Of a DNA stretch of 64,000 bases, positions 9,357-17,553 are shown in pieces. Positions within the stretch are counted from its first letter, which is position 1; each line of letters starts with the position of its first letter. The notes beneath the pieces are model-generated. The model was not told the origin of the DNA, searched no databases, and worked only from the letters and a program-made list of their open reading frames with translations. A program made the translations under genes and the position numbers. Source of the stretch: Streptomonospora litoralis (GTDB lineage Bacteria; Actinomycetota; Actinomycetes; Streptosporangiales; Streptosporangiaceae); assembly GCF_004323735.1 (NCBI RefSeq), contig NZ_CP036455.1:1173101-1237100 (forward strand). Direction: 5' to 3'.

Positions 9357-9756
9357 GGCGCGTCCCCGCTTACCACCGGGACACCCGTGCCAGGGGACCG
9401 GGAACTTCGAGGTCCGCCTACGTCCGATCCGACCGGGTTTCGGACAGCAGCAAACAGGGAGAAATCGGTGCCTGGGACACCGAGTGCAGCCGCGCGCCCC
9501 GCACGGTGCGGCGGTGGGCGCACGGGTCGGCCGGGCGGGCAGCGGCGCTTCGGCGCTGCGCGCGTAGCCGCAGGTGCGGGCGGGTGCGGCCGACGTCCGT
9601 TCCGGGCGCGACCGACGCGGATCGGCGCGCGACCCGTCAGCGAGGGTGGCGTTTCGGGTGGTTCGGGGTGCTTGTCCCCTTTGTGGTCTATATCCCGTGC
9701 GCCGTGCGGTCACCTGTGCCCGCCGGAGCCGGAGTCCGGCGGTGCGGGAGGACATG
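9357..9756. other. Gene-free stretch between AMP-ligase remnant and tRNA-Arg
   Basis: About 400 bp with no supported coding region in either direction. Open frames here are all by-products of high GC. I see no repeat or clear promoter; the tRNA terminator follows at its right end. Confidence 0.5.
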
Positions 9757-9791
9757 AAAAGACCAGCGGACGCAATGCGTTCTCGCTGGTC
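9757..9791 (-). terminator. Rho-independent terminator of tRNA-Arg
   Basis: Read on the minus strand, a hairpin with an 8-bp stem (GACCAGCG with CGCTGGTC, positions 9761-9791) is followed by TTTT at 9760-9757. It begins about 30 nt after the 3' end of the tRNA. Confidence 0.75.
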
Positions 9792-9821
9792 ACATGGTGA
9801 GAGCCGGTACTCCCGGCACGG

Positions 9822-9893
9822 TGCCCCCTGGAGGATTCGAACCTCCGCACACGGCTCCGGAGGCCGTTGCTCTATCCCCTGAGCTAAGGGGGC
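9822..9893 (-). tRNA. tRNA-Arg (anticodon CCG)
   Basis: The minus strand folds as a complete 72-nt cloverleaf. The acceptor stem pairs GCCCCCT with AGGGGGC, the D arm has GCTC/GAGC, and the anticodon stem is ACGGC/GCCGT around loop CTCCGGA. The variable loop has 4 nt, and the T arm is GGAGG-TTCGAAT-CCTCC. The anticodon CCG reads the Arg codon CGG, common in this GC-rich genome. CCA is not encoded. The gene is divergent from a response regulator and an ArgS-like gene. Confidence 0.97.
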
Positions 9894-9987
9894 GCTTCGT
9901 TGAATACAGACTAGCAGGGAACACGGAGTGCCTCGCGCAATGTACGCGGGCTTGGCCGATCGCCAGCGGGAGGCGGGGCGCGGGCGC

Positions 9988-9993
9988 TAGTCT
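9988..9993 (+). promoter_or_regulatory. -10 hexamer TAGTCT for leaderless response regulator
   Basis: TAGTCT ends 7 nt before GTG 10001, so transcription should start at or next to the start codon. No -35 box is clear. Confidence 0.5.
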
Positions 9994-10000
9994 CGCGGCC

Positions 10001-10399
10001 GTGGGTGATGCGCTGGCACGGGTACTGGTGGTCGACGACAACGAGGTGATCAGGCAGCTGATCGCCGTCAATCTGCAGCTCGAAGGCTTCGAGGTGCACA
10101 CCGCTGTCGACGGCGAGGACTGCCTCGCCCGGGTGGGCGAGATCCAGCCCGATGTGATCACGCTGGACATCATGATGCCCCGCCTCGACGGCTGGGTGAC
10201 CGCCTCGCGCCTTCGCGAGGACGCGGCCACGCGCGCCATGCGGGTGCTGCTCATCACCGCCCGCGCCCAGGAGGACGACGTGCGCCGCGGGCAGGAGATC
10301 GGCGTCGACGCCTACCTGACCAAGCCCTTCGACCCCACCGAGCTCATCCGGCTGGTCCGCGACCTGGCGTCGCGCAACCGCGCCGAGCAGGCCGGCTGA
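10001..10399 (+). CDS. Single-domain response regulator (CheY-like)
   Basis: The 132-residue protein is a lone receiver domain. It has the acidic pocket D12-D13 (VVDDNE), the phospho-acceptor D56 (TLDIMMPR), the conserved Thr in LLITAR and the switch lysine K108 in LTKPF. There is no output domain. GTG 10001 is chosen because it gives the exact receiver boundary, and a TAGTCT hexamer sits 7 nt upstream, suggesting a leaderless message. It is followed after 3 nt by the ArgS-like gene, so the two are probably co-transcribed. No histidine kinase gene is in the window, so partner and process are unknown. Confidence 0.88.
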   Translation: MGDALARVLVVDDNEVIRQLIAVNLQLEGFEVHTAVDGEDCLARVGEIQPDVITLDIMMPRLDGWVTASRLREDAATRAMRVLLITARAQEDDVRRGQEIGVDAYLTKPFDPTELIRLVRDLASRNRAEQAG

Positions 10400-10402
10400 T
10401 CC

Positions 10403-11833
10403 GTGGCCGCCCACGCCGCGGAGGCGGCCGGGGACTGGTGGCTTACGGAAGGCGCCACTCCGGCGCGGGTCGACGCCCTGCTGCGCGCCGCCCTGGCCGA
10501 GGCGGCCGAGTGCCCGCTCCAGCGCGTCCCCGCCGCCGAACCACGGCGTCCGCCGCCGCCCGCCACCGCCCACTACACGACGGCCCTGCCGCTGCGTATG
10601 GCAGGCGCCCTGGGGCGTCCCGCCTCGCAGTTGGCCGAAGCCGCGGTCGCACGGCTCCTCACGCGCCGCGGAGTCGCGGGTGCCCGGGTGGAGCGGGGCG
10701 GATTCATCGCCGTCGACGCGGCCCCACAGGCCCGTGCCGCGATGGTCGCGACGGCGGCGGCCGACGGAACCGGATTCCTGTGCGGCTATCTGCGCTACGC
10801 AGGCCGTCTCGGTGCGACCACGGCCGCGACCGGCGCCGCGGTCGGCGCCGAAAGCGCAGAGGAAGCCGCGATCGGGGCGCCCGGTCGTGCGCCCGGCAGC
10901 CGGCTGTCCGCGCTGGACGCGGCCGCGACCGTCGAGGAGGCCCGGCACCTGGCACGCGAGGACGCCCGCCGCCGGATGCGCGACGCCGCCGAGCCAGCGG
11001 AGCCCGCGGCCGACGCCCGAGAACCAGCCGCGGCCCCCGCGCGAACGGACGGCTCCGCCGACGGCGGGGCGGGCGGCGCCTCCGACCCCGGCCGTCCGCA
11101 CGCCGACTCCTCCGGCGCGTCCAGCGCGGCTGCCGCGCGCGGCGAACCCTGGCGCGACCCCTGGATGGACCGCGGCGGCGGCGAGACCCCCGCGGCCCGG
11201 CTGCTCGCGGCCGTCGGCGAGGCGAGCGCCCGCGTCGCGTTCTGCCGCTCGGCGAGCGAGCGGCCGCGCCCCGGCGAGGTGACCGGCCCCGGGCTGCCCG
11301 CCGTGCCGACCGCCGAATTCCCCGGCGCCTGGGCGCTCGGTATCGGCGCCAACCCGGCCTTCGCCGTCCGCTACGCCCACGCCCACGCCGCCTCCACCCT
11401 GCGCTGGGTGCGAGAGGCGCAGGGGGCCGCCGCCTGGGTGCCCGCCCATACCCCGCCCGCCCACTCCGCGCCCCGCAGCACCGGTGCCGGACCGGCCCCG
11501 GTGCCCGCCGCCGGCGCACCGCGTCCCCGCGCCGCCCTGCTCGCCCCGCCCGACGCCGCCGCGCTCGCCGGGACCCTGTTCGACGGGCCGCTGCTCCTGC
11601 ACGCGGCGGTGCGGCGTAGCGAACCCCATATGCTGGTGCGATACCTCGAAGGCGTCGCGGCTGCCTACCATGAATGGCGGGAGTCCGGCGGCTTCACGGC
11701 GGAGACCACCGGCGAACCCGGAGGCGGTGCGTCCGCGTCCGCCACCGACCGGCTGCTGCTGTGCGCCGCCGCGGCCGGCGTCCTCCACGCGGGACTCTCC
11801 CTGCTCGGCGTGTCCGCGCCCACAAGGCTGTGA
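10403..11833 (+). CDS. nrtL: ArgS-related DALR anticodon-binding protein (NrtL-like)
   Basis: The 476-residue product resembles the two ends of arginyl-tRNA synthetase. The N-terminal 130 residues look like the ArgS additional domain. The last 170 residues, from [24 protein letters not shown] to the C-terminus, match the DALR anticodon-binding domain. The Rossmann catalytic core with HIGH and KMSKS is missing; instead a 200-residue Ala/Pro/Glu-rich linker connects the parts. It cannot be a normal synthetase and may bind tRNA without charging it. Related proteins upstream of lysA in Streptomyces are called NrtL. The GTG follows the response regulator stop by 3 nt, and a tRNA-Arg gene lies 0.5 kb upstream. 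Confidence 0.78.
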   Translation: MAAHAAEAAGDWWLTEGATPARVDALLRAALAEAAECPLQRVPAAEPRRPPPPATAHYTTALPLRMAGALGRPASQLAEAAVARLLTRRGVAGARVERGGFIAVDAAPQARAAMVATAAADGTGFLCGYLRYAGRLGATTAATGAAVGAESAEEAAIGAPGRAPGSRLSALDAAATVEEARHLAREDARRRMRDAAEPAEPAADAREPAAAPARTDGSADGGAGGASDPGRPHADSSGASSAAAARGEPWRDPWMDRGGGETPAARLLAAVGEASARVAFCRSASERPRPGEVTGPGLPAVPTAEFPGAWALGIGANPAFAVRYAHAHAASTLRWVREAQGAAAWVPAHTPPAHSAPRSTGAGPAPVPAAGAPRPRAALLAPPDAAALAGTLFDGPLLLHAAVRRSEPHMLVRYLEGVAAAYHEWRESGGFTAETTGEPGGGASASATDRLLLCAAAAGVLHAGLSLLGVSAPTRL

Positions 11834-11930
11834 GCACACCGACCGCACCACGGCCCCGACGGCCGAGCACCGCGCCCGCCCGTGCGCGGCGCCCGACACC
11901 CGACCACGCCGACACGTCGAGAGACACACC

Positions 11931-13331
11931 ATGAGCCGATACGCCCACCCCGCCGGTCCGCGCCACGCGGAGGTCCTGCCCGAGGAGAACCCGCCCCGTC
12001 CTCCGCAGGACCTGGTCCGGCTGGACCCGCGCGTCTGGCCCGCCACCGCGCGGCGCAGCCACGCCGACGGCGGCGAGCTGGCCGTCGGCGGCGTGGGCGT
12101 CACCCGCCTCGCGGCCGAGTACGGCACCCCGCTGTTCGTCCTCGACGAAGACGACTTCCGCGCCCGCGCCCGCGCCTACCGCGAAGCCTTCAGCGAGGCC
12201 GAGGCCGACGTCTACTACGCCGGCAAGGCGCTGCTCACCAAGGCCGTCGCACGCTGGGTGCACGAGGAAGGGCTCAAGCTCGACGTATGCAGCGGCGGCG
12301 AACTGACCGTCGCGCTGGCCGCGGGCATGCCGCCCGAGCGCATCGGCATGCACGGCAACAACAAGTCCGAGGACGAGCTCGCCCGCGCCGTCGAGGCCGG
12401 CGTCGGCCGCATCATCGTCGACTCCTTCGACGAGATCGAGCGCCTGGAGCGCATCGCCGCCGAGCGCGGCCGCGTCCCCAAGGTCCTCGTACGCGTCACC
12501 ACCGGTGTGGAGGCCCACACCCACGAGTTCGTCGCCACCGCACACGACGACCAGAAGTTCGGTCTGGCGCTGAGCACCGGCGCCGCCGCCGAGGCGGTGC
12601 GCCGCGTCCTGTCCTGCGAGCACGTCGAGCTGGTCGGGCTGCACTCCCACATCGGCTCGCAGATCTTCGACACCGCCGGGTTCGAGGTCGCCGCGCGCCG
12701 GGTCGCCGAGTTCCTCACCCGCATCCACCGCGAGAACGGCGTCGAGCTGGCCGAGCTGGACCTCGGCGGCGGGTTGGGCATCGCCTACGTCTCCGACGAC
12801 ACCCCGCTGGAGGCCGAGTCCATCGCCAAAAGCCTGCTGACGATCGTGCAGCGCGAGTGCGACGCCCACGGCCTGCCGATGCCGCGCATCGCCGTCGAGC
12901 CCGGCCGCGCCCTGTCCGGCCCCGCCGGTATCACCCTCTACGAGGTCGGCACCGTCAAGGACGTCGAGGGCATCCGCACCTACGTCAGCGTCGACGGCGG
13001 CATGAGCGACAACATCCGCACCGCACTCTACGGCGCCGAGTACACCTGCGCCCTGGTCTCGCGGGTCTCCACCGCCGAGCCGGTGCTGTCCCGCCTGGTG
13101 GGCAAGCACTGCGAAAGCGGCGACATCATCGTGCACGACCTGTATCTGCCCGCCGACGTGCGGCCGGGCGACCTGGTCGCCGTCGCGGCGACCGGCGCCT
13201 ACTGCTTCTCCATGGCCAGCAACTACAACCATCTGCCGCGCCCGGCCCTGGTCGCGGTGCGCGACGGTGTGCCGCGGACCCTGGTGCGCCGGGAGACCGA
13301 GGAGGATCTGCTGCGCTTGGACGTAGGCTGA
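11931..13331 (+). CDS. lysA: Diaminopimelate decarboxylase
   Basis: LysA decarboxylates meso-diaminopimelate to L-lysine, the last step of lysine synthesis, using PLP. The 466-residue protein has the alanine-racemase-type barrel with the PLP lysine K99 in [16 protein letters not shown], the glycine-rich phosphate loop GGGLG and the C-terminal CESGD segment with the active-site cysteine. The ATG at 11931 follows a short weak leader. It lies downstream of the ArgS-like gene and upstream of hom, so aspartate-family synthesis genes are grouped here. The N-terminal 50 residues are an actinobacterial extension. Confidence 0.96.
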   Translation: MSRYAHPAGPRHAEVLPEENPPRPPQDLVRLDPRVWPATARRSHADGGELAVGGVGVTRLAAEYGTPLFVLDEDDFRARARAYREAFSEAEADVYYAGKALLTKAVARWVHEEGLKLDVCSGGELTVALAAGMPPERIGMHGNNKSEDELARAVEAGVGRIIVDSFDEIERLERIAAERGRVPKVLVRVTTGVEAHTHEFVATAHDDQKFGLALSTGAAAEAVRRVLSCEHVELVGLHSHIGSQIFDTAGFEVAARRVAEFLTRIHRENGVELAELDLGGGLGIAYVSDDTPLEAESIAKSLLTIVQRECDAHGLPMPRIAVEPGRALSGPAGITLYEVGTVKDVEGIRTYVSVDGGMSDNIRTALYGAEYTCALVSRVSTAEPVLSRLVGKHCESGDIIVHDLYLPADVRPGDLVAVAATGAYCFSMASNYNHLPRPALVAVRDGVPRTLVRRETEEDLLRLDVG

Positions 13332-13407
13332 CCGGGCGACGGTGCTCGGGGGCCGGCGCACGGCGAAATGGACGGCACGACGTGACAGAAGTGGGAGTCT
13401 CCCCCCT

Positions 13408-14706
13408 ATGGCGATGAAGGTGGCGCTGCTGGGATGCGGCGTTGTGGGTGCGGAAGTGATGCGGCTGGTCGACCGGCAGGCGTCCGAACTCGCCGCCCGC
13501 GTCGGCGCACCGCTGGAGATCGGCGGCATCGCGGTGCGGCGCCTCGGGCGCGACCGCGGCACCGGCGTTGACCCCGAACTCTTCACCACCGACGCCACGG
13601 AGCTGGTCACCCGGCCCGACATCGACCTCGTCGTCGAGGTCATCGGCGGTATCGAGCCCGCACGGTCGCTCATCCTGGAGGCGGTGAAGGCCGGCAAGTC
13701 CGTCGTCACCGCCAACAAGGCGCTGCTGGCCGAAGACGGCGCCACCCTGCTGGCGGCCGCCCGCGAGTCCGGGGTGGACGTCTACTACGAGGCCGCCGTC
13801 GCCGGCGCGATCCCGCTGCTGCGCCCGCTCCGCGACTCGCTCGCCGGCGACCGGGTGCACCGGGTACTCGGTATCGTCAACGGCACCACCAACTTCATCC
13901 TGGACCGGATGGACACCCAGGGCGCGGGATTCGCCGAGTCCCTGGAGGAGGCGCAGACCCTCGGCTACGCCGAAGCCGATCCGACGGCCGACGTCGAGGG
14001 CTTCGACGCCGCCGCCAAGGCCGCGATCCTGGCGCGGCTGGCCTTCCACACCCAGAACGTCACCGCTGCCGACGTCCACCGGGAGGGCATCACCGAGGTC
14101 TCTTCCGGCGACATCGCCAGTGCCAAGGCCATGGGCTGCGTCGTCAAGCTGCTGGCGATCTGCCAGCGCGCGGAGGACGGCGCGTCGGTCGGGGTGCGCG
14201 TCCATCCGGTGATGCTGCCGCGCGAGCACCCGCTGGCCGCGGTCACCGAGGCCTACAACGCGGTATTCGTCGAGGCCGAGTCCGCGGGACGGCTGATGTT
14301 CTACGGCCCCGGCGCCGGCGGTTCGCCCACGGCCAGCGCCGTTCTCGGCGACCTGGTCGCCGTCGCCCGCAACCGGTTGGCGCGGACCTCGGTGGGCGAG
14401 GGCACGCACGACACCGGCCTGCCGGTGCACGCCATGGGCAAGACGGTCACGCGCTATCACATCTCCCTGGACGTCGCCGACCGGCCGGGTGTGCTCGCCC
14501 GCGTCGCCGAGGTGTTCGCCCAGATGGGGGTGTCCATCAAGAACGTGCGCCAGGAGGGCTCCGGAGAGGACGCGCAGCTGGTACTGGTCAGCCACACCGC
14601 GCCCGACGCCGCTCTGTCCGAGACCGTCGAGCGGCTGCGCGGGCTGGACATGGTGCGGTCGGTGGCCAGCGTGATGCGTGTCGAGGCGTTCGCCGAGGAC
14701 GCCTGA
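13408..14706 (+). CDS. hom: Homoserine dehydrogenase
   Basis: This enzyme reduces aspartate semialdehyde to homoserine with NAD(P)H, the branch point to threonine and methionine. The 432-residue protein has an N-terminal Rossmann domain with GCGVVG (residues about 8-13), the catalytic region with NGTTNFIL and EADPTADVEG, and a C-terminal ACT domain (about residues 350-420, YHISLDVADRPGVLARV) that usually confers threonine feedback inhibition. ATG 13408 and ATG 13414 are both possible; the first is used. A GGGAG element is the only visible ribosome binding site. It is followed by thrC and thrB in the same direction. Confidence 0.96.
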   Translation: MAMKVALLGCGVVGAEVMRLVDRQASELAARVGAPLEIGGIAVRRLGRDRGTGVDPELFTTDATELVTRPDIDLVVEVIGGIEPARSLILEAVKAGKSVVTANKALLAEDGATLLAAARESGVDVYYEAAVAGAIPLLRPLRDSLAGDRVHRVLGIVNGTTNFILDRMDTQGAGFAESLEEAQTLGYAEADPTADVEGFDAAAKAAILARLAFHTQNVTAADVHREGITEVSSGDIASAKAMGCVVKLLAICQRAEDGASVGVRVHPVMLPREHPLAAVTEAYNAVFVEAESAGRLMFYGPGAGGSPTASAVLGDLVAVARNRLARTSVGEGTHDTGLPVHAMGKTVTRYHISLDVADRPGVLARVAEVFAQMGVSIKNVRQEGSGEDAQLVLVSHTAPDAALSETVERLRGLDMVRSVASVMRVEAFAEDA

Positions 14707-14965
14707 GGCCGCCTTCGAGGGCGCCGAGCGCGGACTGCGCGGCGGGCCCGCGCGAAGGCCCCGCCGCGGACCGTTCCGAGGGGTGAGACGAGCGCCGCCG
14801 AATGCACGGTGCGCCCCCGCCGGGCTCTAGACTCGAAAAAGGCAGATGACACGGCCGCGGTCGCCGGGCGGGATCGGCCCGCCGGGGCGGTCCGCGCGCC
14901 GGGGCGTGCCCTCATCCAGCGAACCTTTTAACGCATGTCCACCCATTTGGCGAAAGGGCCCTGTC

Positions 14966-16030
14966 GTGAGCATGGCACGGGCGTGGCGGGGAGTCGTCGA
15001 GGAGTACCGCGACCGTCTCCCCGTTGCAGCGAACACCTCGGTCGTCACCCTGAACGAGGGCGGCACCCCCCTGGTTCCCGCCACCCGAATCTCCGAGCTG
15101 ACCGGGTGCGAGGTGTTCCTCAAGGTCGAGGGCCTCAACCCCACTGGGTCCTTCAAGGATCGCGGCATGACCATGGCCATCACCAAGGCCGCCGAGGAGG
15201 GCGCCAAGGCCGTCATCTGCGCGTCCACCGGCAATACCAGCGCCAGCGCCGCCGCCTACGCCGTGCGCGCCGGCATGACGTGCGCGGTGCTGGTGCCCCA
15301 GGGCAAGATCGCGATGGGCAAGCTCGCCCAGGCGCTGGTGCACGGCGCGAAGCTGCTGCAGGTCGACGGCAACTTCGACGACTGCCTCGAACTCGCCCGC
15401 AAGCTGTCGGTGGACTACCCCGTCGCCCTGGTGAACTCGGTCAACCCCTATCGCCTGCAGGGGCAGAAGACCGCGGCGTTCGAGGTCGCCGACGCGCTGG
15501 GCGACGCCCCGGCGGTGCACTGCCTGCCGGTGGGCAACGCGGGCAATATCAGCGCCTACTGGATGGGCTACCGCGAGTACGCCGAGGCCGGTATCGCCTC
15601 CTCGGCTCCGCGCATGTTCGGCTTCCAGGCCAGCGGGTCGGCGCCGATCGTCTCGGGCGCTCCCGTCGAGCAGCCGCGCACCATCGCCACCGCGATCCGC
15701 ATCGGCAACCCGGCGTCGTGGGTCTACGCCGAGCAGGCCCGCGACGAGTCGGGCGGGCGGATCGAATCGGTCACCGACCGCAAGATCCTGGCCGCCTACC
15801 GGATGCTCGCCGCGGAGGAGGGTGTCTTCGTCGAACTGGCGTCGGCGGCGAGCGTCGCCGGGCTCATCCAGTCCGTCGAAGCCGGCCACATCGACCGCGG
15901 TACCCGCGTGGTGTGCACGGTGACCGGAAACGGGCTCAAAGACCCCGACTGGGCGCTGGCCGGCGCCTCCACCGCCACCACCGTGCCGGTCGACGCCCAC
16001 ACGGCGGCCTCGGCCCTCGGACTGGCCTGA
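14966..16030 (+). CDS. thrC: Threonine synthase
   Basis: ThrC converts O-phosphohomoserine to threonine with PLP. The 354-residue protein carries the PLP lysine in [10 protein letters not shown] (K64), the [12 protein letters not shown] phosphate-binding region and [15 protein letters not shown]. It is the short form found in actinobacteria. GTG 14966 has AAAGGG 7 nt upstream; the in-frame ATG 14972 is the alternative and lies rather far from that site. A 259-bp gap separates it from hom, so it may have its own promoter. A 14-bp hairpin overlapping its stop codon separates it from thrB. Confidence 0.96.
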   Translation: MSMARAWRGVVEEYRDRLPVAANTSVVTLNEGGTPLVPATRISELTGCEVFLKVEGLNPTGSFKDRGMTMAITKAAEEGAKAVICASTGNTSASAAAYAVRAGMTCAVLVPQGKIAMGKLAQALVHGAKLLQVDGNFDDCLELARKLSVDYPVALVNSVNPYRLQGQKTAAFEVADALGDAPAVHCLPVGNAGNISAYWMGYREYAEAGIASSAPRMFGFQASGSAPIVSGAPVEQPRTIATAIRIGNPASWVYAEQARDESGGRIESVTDRKILAAYRMLAAEEGVFVELASAASVAGLIQSVEAGHIDRGTRVVCTVTGNGLKDPDWALAGASTATTVPVDAHTAASALGLA

Positions 16031-16060
16031 GACGGCGGCCCCTTCCGGCCGCCGTCTCAG
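16027..16060 (+). terminator. Hairpin overlapping the thrC stop codon
   Basis: A perfect 14-bp stem (CTGAGACGGCGGCC and its complement) with a CCTTCC loop includes the thrC TGA stop. There is no T-run. It may attenuate read-through into thrB or stabilise thrC mRNA. Confidence 0.6.
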
Positions 16061-16136
16061 GGCCGCACACTCGCCCGTGCGCCCGGCGGACACGGCTGCA
16101 TCCGCACGATCCCCCGAACCACGAAAGAGCACCGGC

Positions 16137-17123
16137 ATGCCCCAGACGCGCCCCTCGGGGGTGCACGTGCGCACCCCCGCCACCAGCGCGAACCTCGGAC
16201 CCGGCTTCGACGCGCTCGGGCTGGCGCTGGGCCTCTACGACGAAGCCGACGTCCGGCTCACCGGCGACGACCGGCTGATCGTCGACGTCGGGGGCGAGAG
16301 CGCCCGCGAGGTTCCGCTCGACGCGTCGCACCTGGTGGTGCGGGCCATGCGGACCGTGTTCGAGGCGGCCGGGGAGAAGCTGCCGGGGCTGCATCTGCGC
16401 TGCACGAACCGCATCCCGCACGGTCGCGGCCTGGGCTCCTCGGCGTCGGCGATCGTCACCGGCGTAAGTGCGGCGACCGCGCTGCTGAGTGGCGAGGACC
16501 CTGCGCTGGGCCGCCTGGACCGGGACCGGGTTTTCCGGCTGGCGGCCGACATCGAGGGGCATCCGGACAACGTGGCGCCCTGCGTGTACGGGGGCTTCAC
16601 CATCGCCTGGCGCGGCGACGAGGGATGGGGCGCGACCGGCGTGGCGCCCTCGGCGCGGGTGCGCCCGATCGTGTGCGTCCCCGAGGAGCGGCTTTCCACC
16701 GAGCAGGCGCGCGGACTGCTGCCGGACGCGGTGCCGCACGGTGACGCGGCCTTCACGGCGGGCCGGGCGGCGCTGCTGGTCGCGGCCGTTTCCGGCCACC
16801 CCGAGTTGCTGCTGGAGGCCACCGAGGACCGCTTGCACGAGCGCTACCGTGAACCGGCGATGCCCGAGAGCCTGCGCATCGCCCGTGAGCTGCGCGAACA
16901 CGACGGCCTGGCGGCGGTCGTCTCGGGCGCCGGCCCGACCGTGCTGGTGCTGGCGGACGCGGGGGACGCGGCGGGCGGCCGAAGCCCCCGGAAAGCGGGG
17001 GATGCCGACCAAATCAGTGACGACCTGGTTGATTCGATTCGGCGGCGAACGGGTAAGCAGTGGCACATACGCCCCTTAGCCATCGATCCGGCAGGAGCGT
17101 GGATCGAAACTCCCCGTTCATAG
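16137..17123 (+). CDS. thrB: Homoserine kinase
   Basis: ThrB phosphorylates homoserine with ATP to give O-phosphohomoserine, the ThrC substrate. The 328-residue protein is a GHMP kinase: TPATSANLGPGFDALG near the N-terminus, the ATP-binding loop PHGRGLGSSASA (about residues 97-108), EGHPDNVAPCVYGG, and the C-terminal SGAGPTVLVL. ATG 16137 fits the family start; a modest GAAAGAG element precedes it. It is the last gene of the threonine cluster before the rho promoter region, the same arrangement as in mycobacteria. Confidence 0.95.
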   Translation: MPQTRPSGVHVRTPATSANLGPGFDALGLALGLYDEADVRLTGDDRLIVDVGGESAREVPLDASHLVVRAMRTVFEAAGEKLPGLHLRCTNRIPHGRGLGSSASAIVTGVSAATALLSGEDPALGRLDRDRVFRLAADIEGHPDNVAPCVYGGFTIAWRGDEGWGATGVAPSARVRPIVCVPEERLSTEQARGLLPDAVPHGDAAFTAGRAALLVAAVSGHPELLLEATEDRLHERYREPAMPESLRIARELREHDGLAAVVSGAGPTVLVLADAGDAAGGRSPRKAGDADQISDDLVDSIRRRTGKQWHIRPLAIDPAGAWIETPRS

Positions 17124-17134
17124 ACGTGTGTCAA

Positions 17135-17161
17135 GGAATAGCTGTGGGCTCCGGTGATGTT
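17135..17161 (+). promoter_or_regulatory. Sigma-R/SigH-like promoter upstream of rho
   Basis: GGAAT at 17135-17139 is separated by 19 nt from GTT at 17159-17161, matching the actinobacterial disulfide-stress sigma factor consensus GGAAT-N18/19-GTT. It lies just after thrB and about 390 bp before the rho start codon. Confidence 0.6.
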
Positions 17162-17166
17162 AGGCT
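17161..17166 (+). promoter_or_regulatory. Housekeeping -10 hexamer TAGGCT overlapping the sigma-R-like site
   Basis: TAGGCT is a good actinobacterial -10 element. No well-spaced -35 is seen. Overlap with the GGAAT/GTT pair suggests a dual promoter. Confidence 0.4.
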
Positions 17167-17167
17167 G

Positions 17168-17553
17168 GGTGAAGCACCAGATGCCCCCGATGCGGGGCAC
17201 GTGCCCATCCGCCACAGTGTTTTCCGCGCCCAAGGTGTACGTGGTCTTGGCCATGCGATCACTGCGCACGGTTACCACTGTGTTGAGTTCGCGGCGCTCC
17301 CGTGACTCCGTCCACCCTGACCTGGCCGATTCGCGCGATGCGAGCGGAAGAATGGTTCACGGGCGGCACTATCGGACTCATCGCCCTCACGCCCGGCTGT
17401 ACCCAGAGCCCGCCGCGATCGGGTAGGGGATCCACGGTTCCCGACACATCCGCGTGGGGCATGCCCGACCCGGCCCCCGCCGGTTCGCAACACCGGGCCG
17501 GCCGTTAGAGACACGATGACGGCCCCAGGCCCGCTCCTTGGGAAGGACCCTTA
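17168..17553 (+). other. Long rho 5' leader
   Basis: About 385 nt between the predicted promoter and the rho start hold no supported gene. Long leaders before rho are known from other bacteria, where Rho regulates its own transcription. Here the leader alternates C/T-rich and G-rich stretches but shows no single dominant hairpin. Confidence 0.4.

Noticed and set aside
14707-14965. T-box or threonine leader peptide upstream of thrC
   Set aside because: No run of threonine codons, T-box core or antiterminator structure could be recognised.
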